Shown here piece after piece: positions 48,859-61,060 of a stretch of 64,000 nt of DNA. Source of the stretch: Mytilus edulis (taxonomy: Eukaryota > Mollusca > Bivalvia > Mytilida > Mytilidae); the NCBI RefSeq assembly GCF_963676685.1, contig NC_092350.1:7491486-7555485 (forward strand), written 5' to 3'. Both the position numbers and the translations under genes were made by a program. Every line of letters starts with the position of its first letter. The stretch's first letter is position 1. A model generated the notes under the pieces. It was not told the DNA's origin, did no database searches, and saw only the letters and a list, made by a program, of their open reading frames with translations.

Positions 48859-50982
48859 ATGTACATTTACTCAGTATGGTTAACATTGATGGGTATTGGG
48901 GTGGGCGTAGCTGGCAGCCATACCGCAAACACAACGTGTACAATGGATATGTTTGGTGGCGACTTTAATGCATATATGGCTTGTAAAGCTCAGTTTGCTC
49001 TGCAGTCAAATTGGTGGCCTTCTCCTATCGCTGGATTATTTAGTTACCAGGTAAGAAATCAGAATCAGAGAATAAGATATTTAATTATTTGTATAGATCT
49101 ACAGGAACACGATCTCCAATCAAAATGTTAAAAACTGTCAAAAGTCTGTAATGGTAACAAGCTGTGCACTACAAACTTTTCTGATTTAGCTATATCGTTA
49201 TATATGGGTACATTGTAGAATCCTCAGGGGCTTTATTAAAATGGGGACGAATTGCTGAGTTAAAATGGCGAGACTTATTTCTTTATCGTATGAAATATTT
49301 ATCAGATATTAATTTTGTTGCTAAGGAAACGCTTTTCACTGGATTGTCATGGACTAGCTTATATCATGATTAATCTTTTGGAAAAAAAAAAGAAATAAAG
49401 TTGCAAGGTAATAGTATCAATTTATCATTCAATTTAAAGTTTAGTGGTATATGTTATTGAAAAGTGGCATAATATCTTCTTTTTCTTCAATGCAGAATGT
49501 GTTTATTCTATTTTGTAGTTTAATATCAAAGAAGTTTATTTTCATGGACCAATTCAACATTTTGTAAAATGAGAAGCAATTTCAATATTTAAGTCTTAAA
49601 GTTAAAGTTTGTTTGGAATGGTTTATTTACAAGGGTAATACTTTGTCACATGAAATTTAAAACTGCTTTCATTACGAAAAATAGTTCTGTTTTGTTATAC
49701 CGATAAAAAAAAATATATATATGGCTATTATTCGCATTTGAAAAAAAGAGAGTTGACTGTCGACAAATGACTTTTACACTTTTATTATTTCTGTTTCGTA
49801 TTATTTCAGGTATGGAATGGTTATGATGGCTTCTGGGAAGATGGCATCGCTCTAGAAACATTTACAAATTTCATTGCATTCGTGGGAAATAACACTCGGT
49901 ACCAAGACGTGATAAAATCATCCGTGCGTGAACTATATTCTCTGTTAGAGGCATATGGACCGTATCCATCGTTTGACGACATGGCGTGGTACGCTCTTAG
50001 TTATGTGCGGATTTACGAAGTATTCGGATGGGACGAATTTCTCAAAAGTAGTATAGAAGTGGATGATTGGTTGTGGAAAACATCATGGGATAAGACCAGT
50101 AACTGCAGCGGAGGGATGTGGTTTGACTACGACTTTAGACAAAAAGTATCAATCACAAATCTAGAGTGCATTGTAGTGGCTGGGAAACTGTTTAGAGCAA
50201 CAAAGAATGTCAAATATCTTGGACACATGAAAAAAATATGGAAATGGGTTATAGAAAATGGAATCATTGACAACACCACGTATTTAGTACATGATGGGGC
50301 ATTGAATAATTGTACGGGAAACAATTTTTTCGGACCAACCTACCTCGGAGGAACATTAATTGGTGGTTTAGTGGAGTTTTATAAAATATACAAAAAGGAA
50401 TCGTATTTAGATCTCGCAAACAAAATAGCACAGGCTGAAATTCGTAATTCTACGAACATTTTTACGGGTACTCTTACTGAATGGTGTGAACCTAACTGTA
50501 ATGATGATGAGAAAATGTTCAAAGGGATATTTGTCCGAAATCTCCGTTATCTAATGGACGTTCTAAAAGATCCAAAACAGAGACAAGAATATCAGGAATA
50601 TTTGGACTTAAATATACAAGCGAACCTGCTGTATAATATGTGCGATAAAGTTCCGATACATGAATGTAATATCACATTTAAGGATGGTCCGCCATTTTAT
50701 AACGTGTCTGGTCCCTTATTTTCTCCAAACTGGAACGGACCATTTACAGTTGGTGCACCAATGCAGCAAACAGCTGCTTTAGATCTCTTTATTGCAGCAA
50801 TCAAACCTGGAACAAATTGTACCGGGGAATACTGTAATTTCAGTCCAAATTATCCGAAACCACAACCACTGACTTGCAAAGATTACCCATGTCCAAAAGA
50901 TCAGCCCTGTTGTCAATACACTAGTACCTCATATACTTGCTGCACGTCAGATCAGAAATGTTTAAGTGGAATATGTACTTAA
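48859..50982 (+). CDS. Secreted GH76 alpha-1,6-mannanase-like enzyme, gene C
   Basis: Exons 48859-49050 and 49810-50982 join in phase 0 to give 454 residues. Signal peptide about 1-19 (MYIYSVWLTLMGIGVGVAG). Exon 1 has FGGDFNAYMACKAQFALQSN; exon 2 opens VWNGYDGFWEDG. Catalytic pair D120-D121 in YPSFDDMAWYAL; other GH76 blocks are CSGGMWFDYDF, ECIVVAGKLFRATKN, FGPTYLGGTLIGGLVEFYKI and DEKMFKGIFVRNLRYLMD. The C-terminal module TCKDYPCPKDQPCCQYTSTS...CC...CLSGICT is intact, with eight or more cysteines in half-granulin-like order. Exon 2 is exactly as long as in gene A (1173 bp) and the 759-bp intron is the shortest of the three. Its sequence is closest to gene B and the 51.4-kb fragment. AATAAA at 51011-51016 is a likely polyadenylation signal. 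This is the best-preserved member of the cluster. Confidence 0.9.
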
Positions 50983-51358
50983 ATTGATACGGACTAGGAC
51001 TATAGTACTAAATAAAATAACTTGCTTCTTTCATACATAAGTTATAGGTATGAAATAATCATCTGAAATGTTTTTATTATTGATACTATTTTGATAATGT
51101 CGACATCTTATTGGTAGTTTTTAAAATGTAACCACTTTATAACGAAATACATTATTATAAAATAAGCATGTGCCAGTGAATATTTTTATGGAAATTTAAA
51201 GTATGTTGTTTCAATTTTTTAATCGTTTGCGTGTGAATTTGTCTATTTTGCAATCAAGAAAAATCCTGTTTAATCCTAATAATTTGTTAAATACTTCGTT
51301 TTTACAAGTTTCATATGTGTAACTTGTATGAATTATTGACATTGGCATATTCAGTAGA

Positions 51359-51545
51359 TTATGGGGCATTCCACAATTGTGGGGCTAATGCTTTGTTTGG
51401 GCCAACTTACCTCGAATGAACGTAAATTGATGGCTTAGTGTAGTTTTATGAAACATACAAAAAAGGAATCTTACCTAGAAGTTGCAAACTTACAAACAGC
51501 ACAGGCTTGGAAATTATCAATTGTCGAATGCCTCATCCTGGTCCA
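51359..51545 (+). pseudogene. Decayed fragment of a fourth GH76 gene
   Basis: 'TTATGGGGCATTCCACAATT', 'GGGCCAACTTACCTCGAATG', 'TTGATGGCTTAGTG', 'TAGTTTTATGAAACATACAA' and 'AAAGGAATCTTACCTAGAAG' align base by base with gene C positions about 50293-50460, the region coding GPTYLGGTLIGGLVEFYKIYKKESYLDLANK. Stops and indels abound (for example GAATGA replacing the GGAGGA glycines). No flanking exon parts were found, so only a piece of about 180 bp survives, about 400 bp after gene C. Confidence 0.8.
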
Positions 51546-53112
51546 AATATTCAGAATTAAAAAAAATCCTATTGTTTGGTTGGTTTTGTGTTGCTCAGTT
51601 TTCTATGTTGTTGTATGTGCTGGGGGCGGGGGATTATGTCATGAAATTTTCAATTTATTTTCAACTAATGAGTTTGAATATATTTTTGCCTCTCTTAAAA
51701 GACATTAGGTTGTTGGTTATAAAAATAGTTTGGTAAACATGATATTTCTTAATACATAACCAGAAGTTACCAAAACATGGCAAGAGAAACGGACCACATC
51801 AACCATCAACACCTGGGCATCCGAGAAAAACAGAATGAAAGTGAGACTAAATAAATTTCAAGACTCCCGAAGCGTTTTTTTTTTGTTTTTTTTTTTTAGA
51901 TTCGCATTCTTTAGAAACGCTCAAATTTGAATATTTGAGTGCTTGTAACTAATCAAACTCAACGGTTTCTTATTTTTCTAAATATAAATAAGTTAAGAAA
52001 AAAGGATGTATTAAATTTAAGTCGGATACAAAGACAAACTAACTCAGAGGGAGAAATCTTTTGAACTGACTATCCACACAATCTTGAGCGAAACTGCTCG
52101 TGTGTTTTCTCTGAAGAAGATTAAACTATTTTTTTCTCTTTACTTGCCATAAATATAAATTGAATTATTTTGGTGAAATTTCTATGATAATATAATTGTC
52201 ACCGGAGCTCTGCTAGTCTCGTACAAATAAAGCTTTATTGGTTGTTTTTAGTCAAGCGCTGTAGATATCAAGTCTTCCACTGATGATTTAGAGTCGAGAG
52301 CTGGAGATATAAATACAATGCTGAACTTAAGATCTACAGCGCTGTACTTTGCATCTCTGAAGGAACGTTAGGGATAATGAAGTCAAAACACCACTGACAC
52401 CGGAAATTACATTTGGTTTTTATGTACTCTCGTTTGATACTTACGGAGCTATGGCGTTTGATGCAATATAATTAAACTTTGGTTTGACATATGTAAACCG
52501 CAATTCACACAAATCTAGATATTACAAAAAAAAAAAACGAAAATCTGTTATAGTTATAATTTAGAAAAGTTCAAATGGTCATACCAGTTCTACGTCTTTA
52601 TTAGTTTTTGAATTAGCATTACTAAGAAGTTTATTAGTACAACAATGTACATGTAATTTATGATATTAAATTATAAAAGATGACGAAAAAGTTTGATATG
52701 GGTTAGATAAGTTAACGATAAATGTTTGATATAGGTAAGTTAAAGTCATCATTATTCGGGGTTCAATGACATTACCACAGTTACATAAATAACTCAAACT
52801 ACGACAATATAATTTTGTCACGGTTAACCACAAGAGTTTAGATGAACACAATATGATGACAATATTACAGCATTTTCTGGTATGGTGACGGAAAATTAAA
52901 AAAATATTTTTTTGCATGAAGATGAGAAATATGAATTGGGAAAACGTACCATAGAAATTATGATAAACACGATGCGTAGGAATGTGATATTTTGAACTGC
53001 ATAATTTCGAAAAAACGTATACACTCAAATTATTCCATCTTTTCTTTCGCTTTGAGTTTCTATGACTACTTGAATAGATATTTGAGCCCCTGACAGGACA
53101 GGTATACAGCAG
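51546..53112. other. No gene seen
   Basis: Holds an inverted pair AGCGCTGTAGAT (52255) / ATCTACAGCGCT (52332-52343) spanning 52255-52343, which may be a small foldback. Open frames in the 51.45-51.74 kb and 52.67-53.03 kb stretches look non-coding. Confidence 0.45.
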
Positions 53113-54255
53113 AACTGTAGATTAGTTTTACATGGAAGGCAGTACGTTCGTTATGTAGATTAGTTTTATATGTAAGACAGTACGTTCGCTATGTAGATTA
53201 GTTTTATATGTAAGACAGTACGTTCGCTATGTAGATTGGTTTTACATGTAAGGCAGTACGTTCGCTATGTAGATTAGTTTTACATGTAAGGCAGTACGTT
53301 CGCTATGTAGATTGGTTTTACATGTAAGGCAGTACGTTTGCTATGTAGACAGGTTTTACATGTAAGGCAGTACGTTCGCTATGTAGATTGGTTTTACATG
53401 TAAGTCAGTACGTTCGCTATGTATAGATTAGTTTTACATGTAAGTCAGTACGTTCGCTATGTAGATTAGTTTTACATGTAAGGCAGCACGTTCGCTATGT
53501 AGATTGGTTTTACATGTAAGGCAGTACGTTCGCTATGTAGATTGGTTTTACATGTAAGGCAGTACGTTCGCTATGTAGATTAGTTTTACATGTAAGGCAG
53601 TACGTTCGCTATGTAGATTGGTTTTACATGTAAGGCAGTACGTTCGCTATGTAGATTGGTTTAGGTAATAATTAGCACTTCAGCTCTGTAGGTTAGTTTC
53701 ACATGGTATAGGCACCACTTTCGATATACATTGGTTTTACATGTATGACAACACTTTCGCTCTGTAGATCGCGTTTACATGCTGTGCAGCATTTCCGCTC
53801 TGTCAATTGATTTCACCTGTTGAGCACCACTTTTGCTCTGTGGATTGTCACATGTTAAGCATCACACTTCAGTCCTGTAGATTGGTTTTACATGGATCAC
53901 AACACTTCCGCTCTGTAGACTGGTCTATATGTTAGACAACATTTCCGCTCTGTCAATTGATTTCACCTGTTGAGCACCACTTTCGCTCTGTAGATTGTTT
54001 TCTCATGTGAGGCAGCACTTCCGCTTTGTAGATTGGTTTTACATGGTTCACAACACTTCCGTTCTGTAGATTGGTTTACATGCGAGGCAGCACTTTCGCT
54101 CTGTAGATAGGTTGTACATGTTAGGCAACACTTCCGCTGTGTAGATTGGTTTCACATGTGAGGCAAGATTTCTGCTTTATAGATTGTTTTTATATGTGAG
54201 TCAGAATAAAATTCCTTTCTGTAGATTAGTTTTACATATTAGGCAGCACGTTTTT
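53113..54255 (+). repeat. 38-bp minisatellite with a diverged distal half
   Basis: Core unit 'ATGTAGATTGGTTTTACATG' + TAAGGCAGTACGTTCGCT, 38 bp, about 14 near-identical copies to 53660. Then about 600 bp of strongly diverged relatives with CTCTGTAGATTG, GGTTTTACATG and GCAGCACTTCCG and varying spacing, as expected for an old array of which one end was recently re-amplified. Confidence 0.88.
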
Positions 54256-54259
54256 TTTT

Positions 54260-54700
54260 TGTGTATACCAATGTTAGCACTCATATTCTAAATTATAATA
54301 TAGTGGAGTTGTATACCAATGTTAGCACTCATATTATAAATTATAATATAGTGGAGTTGTATACCAATGTTAGCACTCGTATTCTAAATTATAATATAGT
54401 GGAGTTGTATACCAATGTTAGCACTCGTATTCTAAATTATAATATAGTGGAGTTGTATACCAATGTTAGCACTCGTATTCTAAATTATAATATAGTGGAG
54501 TTGTATACCAATGTTAGCACTCGTATTCTAAATTATAATATAGTGGAGTTGTATACCAATGTTAGCACTCGTATTCTAAATTATAATATAGTGGAGTTGT
54601 ATACCAATGTTAGCACTCGTATTCTAAATTATAATATAGTGGAGTTGTATACCAATGTTAGCACTCATATTCGAAATTATAATATAGTGGAGAATATGAG
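54260..54700 (+). repeat. 48-bp minisatellite, nine copies
   Basis: Unit 'TATACCAATGTTAGCACTCG' + 'TATTCTAAATTATAATATAG' + TGGAGTTG, 48 bp, nearly identical, adjoining the 38-bp array. The long open frame across it follows from 48 being a multiple of 3. Confidence 0.93.
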
Positions 54701-55090
54701 ACTAAATGGACATGAGGAAAAAGAAACATATGCTATTACCAAAATATCAAAGCGCTTTTATTGCATTTTATTTGTCTGTATACTTTAATTTCTATTGGAA
54801 GATCTTCAACTATGTGCCTTTTTGTATCGCCTCGACAAAGTCGAAATATCGAAACTTCGGGGTGCTGTAAAAGATACAATAAGGTTTGACATATATCTGT
54901 GTCTAATAGTTTATTTACTTGTTTGTGTGTATAAAGTGAGATAAGTTAAAACATATATGAAATTGAATTTGCTTTTGTCTTATACTTACGTATTATTTTG
55001 CTTTACTAGTGATAAACAGATGCTTCCAAAGGTTGTACACAATAAATATGCAATACATTCAGGAAGTATTTTACTATAAACACATGGTTT

Positions 55091-55240
55091 TATAATATAG
55101 GGTTATTGCATGAATATTGGGAAATATTGTCCTTAGTAGAATTTTATATTGCACGAGCTTGCGAGTGCAATATATGTTTTACGAGGGGCAATATTCCCCA
55201 ATATTCATGCAATAACCCTTTTATTGTATAGCAATATAAT
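55091..55240. repeat. Foldback element, copy 3 of the TTATTGCATGAATATT family
   Basis: The same arms as 13663-13827, in opposite orientation: 'GGGTTATTGCATGAATATTG' / 'CAATATTCATGCAATAACCC', centred on GCACGAGCTTGCGAGTGC. It is followed by TGATGACGTCATGAATTTTG and GCACTAGTGCAAT as in the 12-15 kb copies. Confidence 0.78.
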
Positions 55241-55341
55241 AAAAAATTTGAAATTAAAAATTGGTTTAATCTAAGATTTTGTCGTTGATGACGTCATGAA
55301 TTTTGAAGATTTATTGCACTAGTGCAATATTATCCGATTAT

Positions 55342-55467
55342 TACATGTCATTTTTCATATCGCATGTATTATCAGCCCTAGGTTCAATATCAGCCCAAGA
55401 GCCGCATGGCTCGAGGGCTGATATTGACCGAGGGCTGATAATACATGCGATATGAAAAATGACATGT
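55342..55467. repeat. Foldback element with arms of about 55 bp
   Basis: ACATGTCATTTTTCATATCG...ATTATCAGCCCT is inverted as AGGGCTGATAAT...CGATATGAAAAATGACATGT, with a centre near CCGCATGGCTCGAGG. Confidence 0.82.
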
Positions 55468-56539
55468 TATGATCTTTTTATCATATGCTTCAACAGTAGA
55501 GAAAAATAACAAATTCATATATTGATCCTTTTACGTGGTTCCCGAAAAGAAGTTGAAAGAGTAAAAAGTTCACGGACGTCGGACTCAAAATTAGATACAT
55601 TCAATATGAAATCTTTTGATCATATGCCTCAACAGAGAAAAAAAAAACACATTTTAATATGGACGAATCGACAAAAAAATAATAATTCAACAATATACAT
55701 AATGAACATTGTTTGGAAAAGTCAACTTTTTTAAAGTAACTTTCTAAATCATGTTTCAGAAAAACTTAAAAAATGCATTTATTTAATATATATTTTTTTA
55801 ATTCAATTTTATTATTTTACACAATTTACTTTCCAGTATTCAAATAATTGTTTTGTACACTACTTTGTAATGTTTTTCACTGAAAACGTAGCATTGAGGT
55901 GTATTTTCCGGAATTTACCGAGTATCACCGGAATGCCATGTGATAACGTTACGGAAAGGCATGTGATAACAATCGAAGCATGTGATAAACTTTTCATATC
56001 AGCCCGCTAAGAAACAATTCGTAAAATATGGAGTTTACGTTAATTTAATGTTATTATCATCAAGGCTTTGTATAGTTAGAAATCTAACTATACAAATCCT
56101 TGTTAATATACAGTAAAAATCATATGTTATTTAGTCTAAGTATATGATAATAGAATTTATTGCATGCTAACTTTTGTTTACTTTCTGTGGGAAATATTAT
56201 ATTGCTATGCAATAATATTGGATATATATATAACAACCTACAAAAACCTCACCTAAATAGTTGCTATTATGACAGATAACCTTGACTGTTTTAATAAATG
56301 AATAATTATTCATTTTCAATATGAACTCTATTGGTGACATTTTAACTGAGTTTGAATATGCATGACGGGTTATACAGTCAAAGCAGGAGATGCTTATCCT
56401 GCACGTGGACTCGCCTGGTCTCGTTTATTTTGGCGTTATGCAATTCCCCCAGATTTTCTTTGTTACCTAAGATTTACGAGATCTAAACATCGGTACATTA
56501 CTTTCGCATCAATTGCTATATCACTATAGTATGTTATGG

Positions 56540-57060
56540 TCTGTATGACAAAATACGGTGGCCTAGTACACTTAGAGTCCGCTTAAAGGGTCAGTTTCGA
56601 TAAAGGAAGGCAATTGTTCGATCATAAATACATATTTTTCATATTTTTCATATTTTTCATATTTTTCATATTTTTATTTTTGTCATTGTTTTTTAGTCTA
56701 TTTTAGTTTGAACACCATTTGTCTGTATTTTAAAGAATAACAAAAGTTATAGTCACCTAATAAAAACGTCCCCCAATAAAACCTAGTACTACTTATTTGA
56801 CCCCATAATCATTCTAAGATAATCAATCTGTCTGACAAAATAAGGTTGTGTACACTTAGAGTCTGTATGGATACAGGAAGGCAATTGCTCACTCATATAG
56901 GGTCAAACATACATATTTTCCATTTTTGTGATTTTTTTTAAAAGTCTGCTTTAATTTGAACACCATTTGTCTGTGTATTAAAAACATAACAAAAGTGATA
57001 TACACCCACTCAACTCGATCCCCATTAAACGTAGTACAACTCGACCCCCATTAAAGGTCA
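56540..57060 (+). repeat. Diverged direct duplication of about 285 bp
   Basis: 'CTGTATGACAAAATACGG' / 'CTGTCTGACAAAATAAGG', 'GTACACTTAGAGTC', 'GGAAGGCAATTG', and 'TTTGAACACCATTTGTCTGT' each occur twice in the same order (about 56540-56810 and 56830-57060). Short (CATATTTTT)n microsatellite at 56631-56676. 'CCCCATTAAACGTAGTAC' phrases flank the next element on both sides. Confidence 0.7.
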
Positions 57061-57062
57061 AC

Positions 57063-57850
57063 GGAAAAAAAGTCACGGGAAAAAAGTCAAAAAATACCTA
57101 GGAAAAAAAGTCACAAGAAAAAGTCACAGGAAAAAAAGTCACAATATATGTTTAAGTAAAATTCTTTATCAGAAGTATGTTGTTATGCACATGAAAAAGT
57201 TGCTACTTACATGTATGAAATAAATAATTAAACTGGAGTTTTTGAATACACAGAAAAAAGTCATACTAGACTTGTATCTGATCAATTATCTTAAACTTGT
57301 GGTAAATTTTTTAAAACCATAAAAGGAAAATTTAACTCATTATTGTATGTGACGTAATATATAAACTAATAAAATTGTAATAGAATATGATTGGTTTTTT
57401 TTCAAAATAGAGAAAGCTTTATATTTTTTCCTTTTTTTTTTTTAAATGAGTCGAAGTTGTAATTCATTTGTATGGCTTCCTACCAATACAGGAAGTGACA
57501 GGTCTACAAAAAGAGAAATCTGCCACAAGAAGCCACTAATCAATATCAACAGTTCCTGTCAATAATTGTTATAAATACTTAACTATAATTAGTGACAATA
57601 AACATGATAAAATGCTTGTTTAACACTAAATTGAATCTTATCTTCAAAAATCAAAATAACATGACCATTTTCATAAAAAATATATTTTGGGAGTTGTTCT
57701 CTTATATGTGCAAACCATAATGACTATTTCATACAAAATATATATTGTGACTTTTTTTCCAGTGACTTTTTTTCCTGTGACCTTTTTTCCTGTGACTTTT
57801 TTTCTGTGACTTTTTTTCCGTGACTTTTTTTCCTGTTACTTTTTTTCCTA
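57063..57850. mobile_element. TIR element with repeated GGAAAAAAAGTCAC termini
   Basis: The left end (57063-57149) has about five copies of GGAAAAAAAGTCAC-like units and the right end (57741-57850) about six copies of the reverse complement GTGACTTTTTTTCC, closing inward on ACAATATATG / ATATATTGTG. The interior of about 590 bp is non-coding. Flanks share CCCATTAAA-type sequence, so the target duplication is unclear. The composition (multiple terminal subrepeats) is foldback-like. Confidence 0.75.
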
Positions 57851-60800
57851 CATTCCCATTAAACGTAGTACAACTAGACCCCCATTAAACGTAGTACTAC
57901 TGATTTTAACCCTTAAACATTCATTCTATTGTTATTTGAAGGGAATTCTTTGATCAAAGACGACAAACTTGAAAAATGGTCTGCTTAATATCACGTTTTT
58001 TATCTAATGAGATAAATGAATGAATGATTCTGATTCAACATAAAACATGCATCTCCTTTGTTTTATATTTGTTTTACGTCGATCAAAGTTTTTGTTAGTT
58101 AACAATATTACATATTCAGTATTACAGCAAACGTAAACAAGAACATATTACAGATAATAACACAAAGGAGAAAGATTAATGTTCAACGGTTCATACATGT
58201 ATATAACGTATGAAAACATAAATAGCACCTATTTAAACAGTTTTTTCACCAGCGTTTTTTTTTATGATAAAGACGAAATTTTCGATTCTGTGTTTATTTT
58301 ATAACCGTATTCTTTTTTATTATGTAGGTACACCAATTTGATTGTTAATTCCCATTGAGTCATAGAAAAATGGGTTTGAAATTAGAATCGACCTCCAAAA
58401 TATCCATGATTCCGTAAAGAGGAGTACCCGAATTGCATCCATGCTTAAATTCACAACATTAAAAATCAAATAACAGATGGGGTTTTTTCTTTTCGAATAT
58501 TGAGAACAATAATTAGACATTTAATTTAGTTCCTACTCACTATTCATTTAATTTAAATGGATGCTTGTACTATATACTTTTTGTTCATTTTTAAAAGACG
58601 ACTTTTTGTGAACGTCACATGGCCACGGTATAGAATGGTAACGGACTTTTTTCGGCGTTTCTTCACTTATCGGGTTCAGCAACGGACTTATTGCGTTTTT
58701 AGCAGCATTGACATTTTCTAAATTAGCTTGATGTCACTGAATGGGAAAATATTTACTTTGTTGGATATCTAATCATATATTCATGGGAAGCTACGATTTA
58801 TTTCAAATTGTTTCCACCAACGTGGTACCTGAACTTGGAAACAAACATTTTTCATGACAAAAAGGTCCAATTGAAGCGTGTTGTAAGCATGCTGTTTTCT
58901 TTTCCAAGTTAATGTTTGGTAATTATTCATTAAATGTAGATATTTTCCCTTTCGGAACTGTTCCATGCACTATTAAGGTCTTAAATGGTGGTTAATTTGG
59001 GAAATTTGATGGCGTTTTCTTACATTTTTCTTTTCCAGTGAAAGCTTCATCTGTTGATATAAATTGTGAACGTTGAAGTGTATCTTTGAATATATTCACC
59101 TATTTTGTAATACGTGTATAATGTCAAATAATCAAAATACAAATTGTTTAGTCTTAAAGAAAACTTTTAAGAATTTCTCAGATGTTTATGTTAAATAGGT
59201 GCAACTTGGATACCGTGACGTTATATACATTGTTTTAAATATGTTCCATGCTCTTCTAAGTAATGCATACAGCAAAATGTTGTTCTCTATTAACATCCAC
59301 AAAATCAAGAGCCGAAACTCTGGAGATTCTGGTCGTCTAACTTTTGATAAACTTACAGAGGCGGATTAAGATGGGGCCAGGGATCCCGTTTCCCTCTTAT
59401 GGTGCTACTTTCATGGTTTATTATGATTGGGTGGTCACAAGTATTTGTCCCAGAAAAACATTAAATATATATATACCTGGAAGTTAGGTTAATGTACAGT
59501 TATATTATTATCTGAGACAAGTTTGTGCGTGGATGATGAATAAATGACAGGGAATTCAACCTCACCGTAATGACTACTATCATATTGTAGTGATACAAAT
59601 CAGTATACTCTGGTTTGATGTTATATATTATATTAATAGTTGTATATAACAGTTACATGTACATATACTTTTCAGCAATTTGTATATCTCTTCTACTATC
59701 CTAATAATACTAATAGTTCAGCATAAGTGCATGGTGGACACTCATCTGTAATAACTCGATTTGTCTAATAGATTGAATTCGAGTATGCATTCATATTTTC
59801 AAATCTCTGTGGCAACTATACATCGGAATGCCCTCACGGTCAATGCCATGTAAAAGTGCTATCCGGTGAAATAAAGATGTTACTTTAAGAGTGACATACA
59901 AATGGACATGCACAACGACTGGTACAATAGCGTTACATCACAATAACTAAGGTAATTTAGATAGATCGTACACAATACTATAATGTATTACATAACAAGA
60001 CATCCAAGTTTGGAAAATAATTAGTATTATATAACTACAAATAACAATAAAAGTACTGAAGTACTGAACATCGGATGACCGCAAGTTCACGTGGATGGTT
60101 AATTCAGATATATGTGTCAGAAAAACAAATCATATCTCTAGCCCTGAAAGTTAGGTTAAGGTACATAGATGTGTTTTCTTTTTTTTTCCGAGAAGGGGGT
60201 ATGTGTTAATTTAATTTATTATACTGAACATTCTGTCAAATGTGTCTATTAAATTTCAAATTCAAATAATAAACTATGAAGTCTTGTACTTAAATTCTAA
60301 TTCGTAAACTCAAACGAACATAAAATATTTATGAAATAACCACAAACTCTTACATGGGAGACGCCACTTGCAGAGACAAGCGCACATTTTATTATAAATT
60401 TGAGTATAATATTGTTGAAAGTTCATATAAATACACAGCTACTAAGCAGCTTGTAGTGGTTTCCCCATACTTGTGGTCCATCAATCTGAAAAAAATTGGC
60501 AAAATGCTACTGTACACTTTGACTGCAATGGCTCGAAGGCTTTAAACCACCTGCATGAACTCAATATCCCAATCGAACCGACCTTACTATAATTAACCAA
60601 ACACGTGATAACTATAAACAACCAACATTTTACATGCTCGATTTTGTACAACTTTGATAAAAACATATAACAGTCATGCTTATCTAAGTAAGCGCACAAT
60701 TGATCAAGCGTCCAAATGAAGGGTAATACTAGTCTCGATTATCCAGACGCTCCATATGCATATGTAGAGTCTGGATCCAATCGGTTCGAATGATTGTAAT

Positions 60801-61058
60801 GTGAGGGCGTGTCCACATATGCAAACACACGAGTTGGATATTTCCGGAATGTTTCTAGACTTATCGTTCATTTGCGATAAAATTAGATGAAAACAAACGG
60901 AGGAAGTAGCAATCAACATGCCTGAAAAATTTGTAAAGCTAGGCAGTGATATCTGAAGCTTTGTTTTTGTAAATATACTTTCAAACACTTCATTAATAAG
61001 AACTACCTCTAAAGAAATAAAACACTGCATTCTCAAGTACGTGCATTACTTTCTTGTA
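57851..61058. other. Gene-poor stretch
   Basis: No convincing exon on either strand. Decayed repeat phrases occur (for example 'AGAGGCGGATTAAGATGGGG' at 59358). A near-palindromic 'TCCATATGCATATGTAGAGT' lies at 60751. Open frames of 60-110 codons at 60354-61036 have no recognisable domain. Confidence 0.45.
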
Positions 61059-61060
61059 GA

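Noticed and set aside
54261-54788. 175-codon repetitive open frame
   Set aside because: Translation of the 48-bp tandem repeat, with no coding context.
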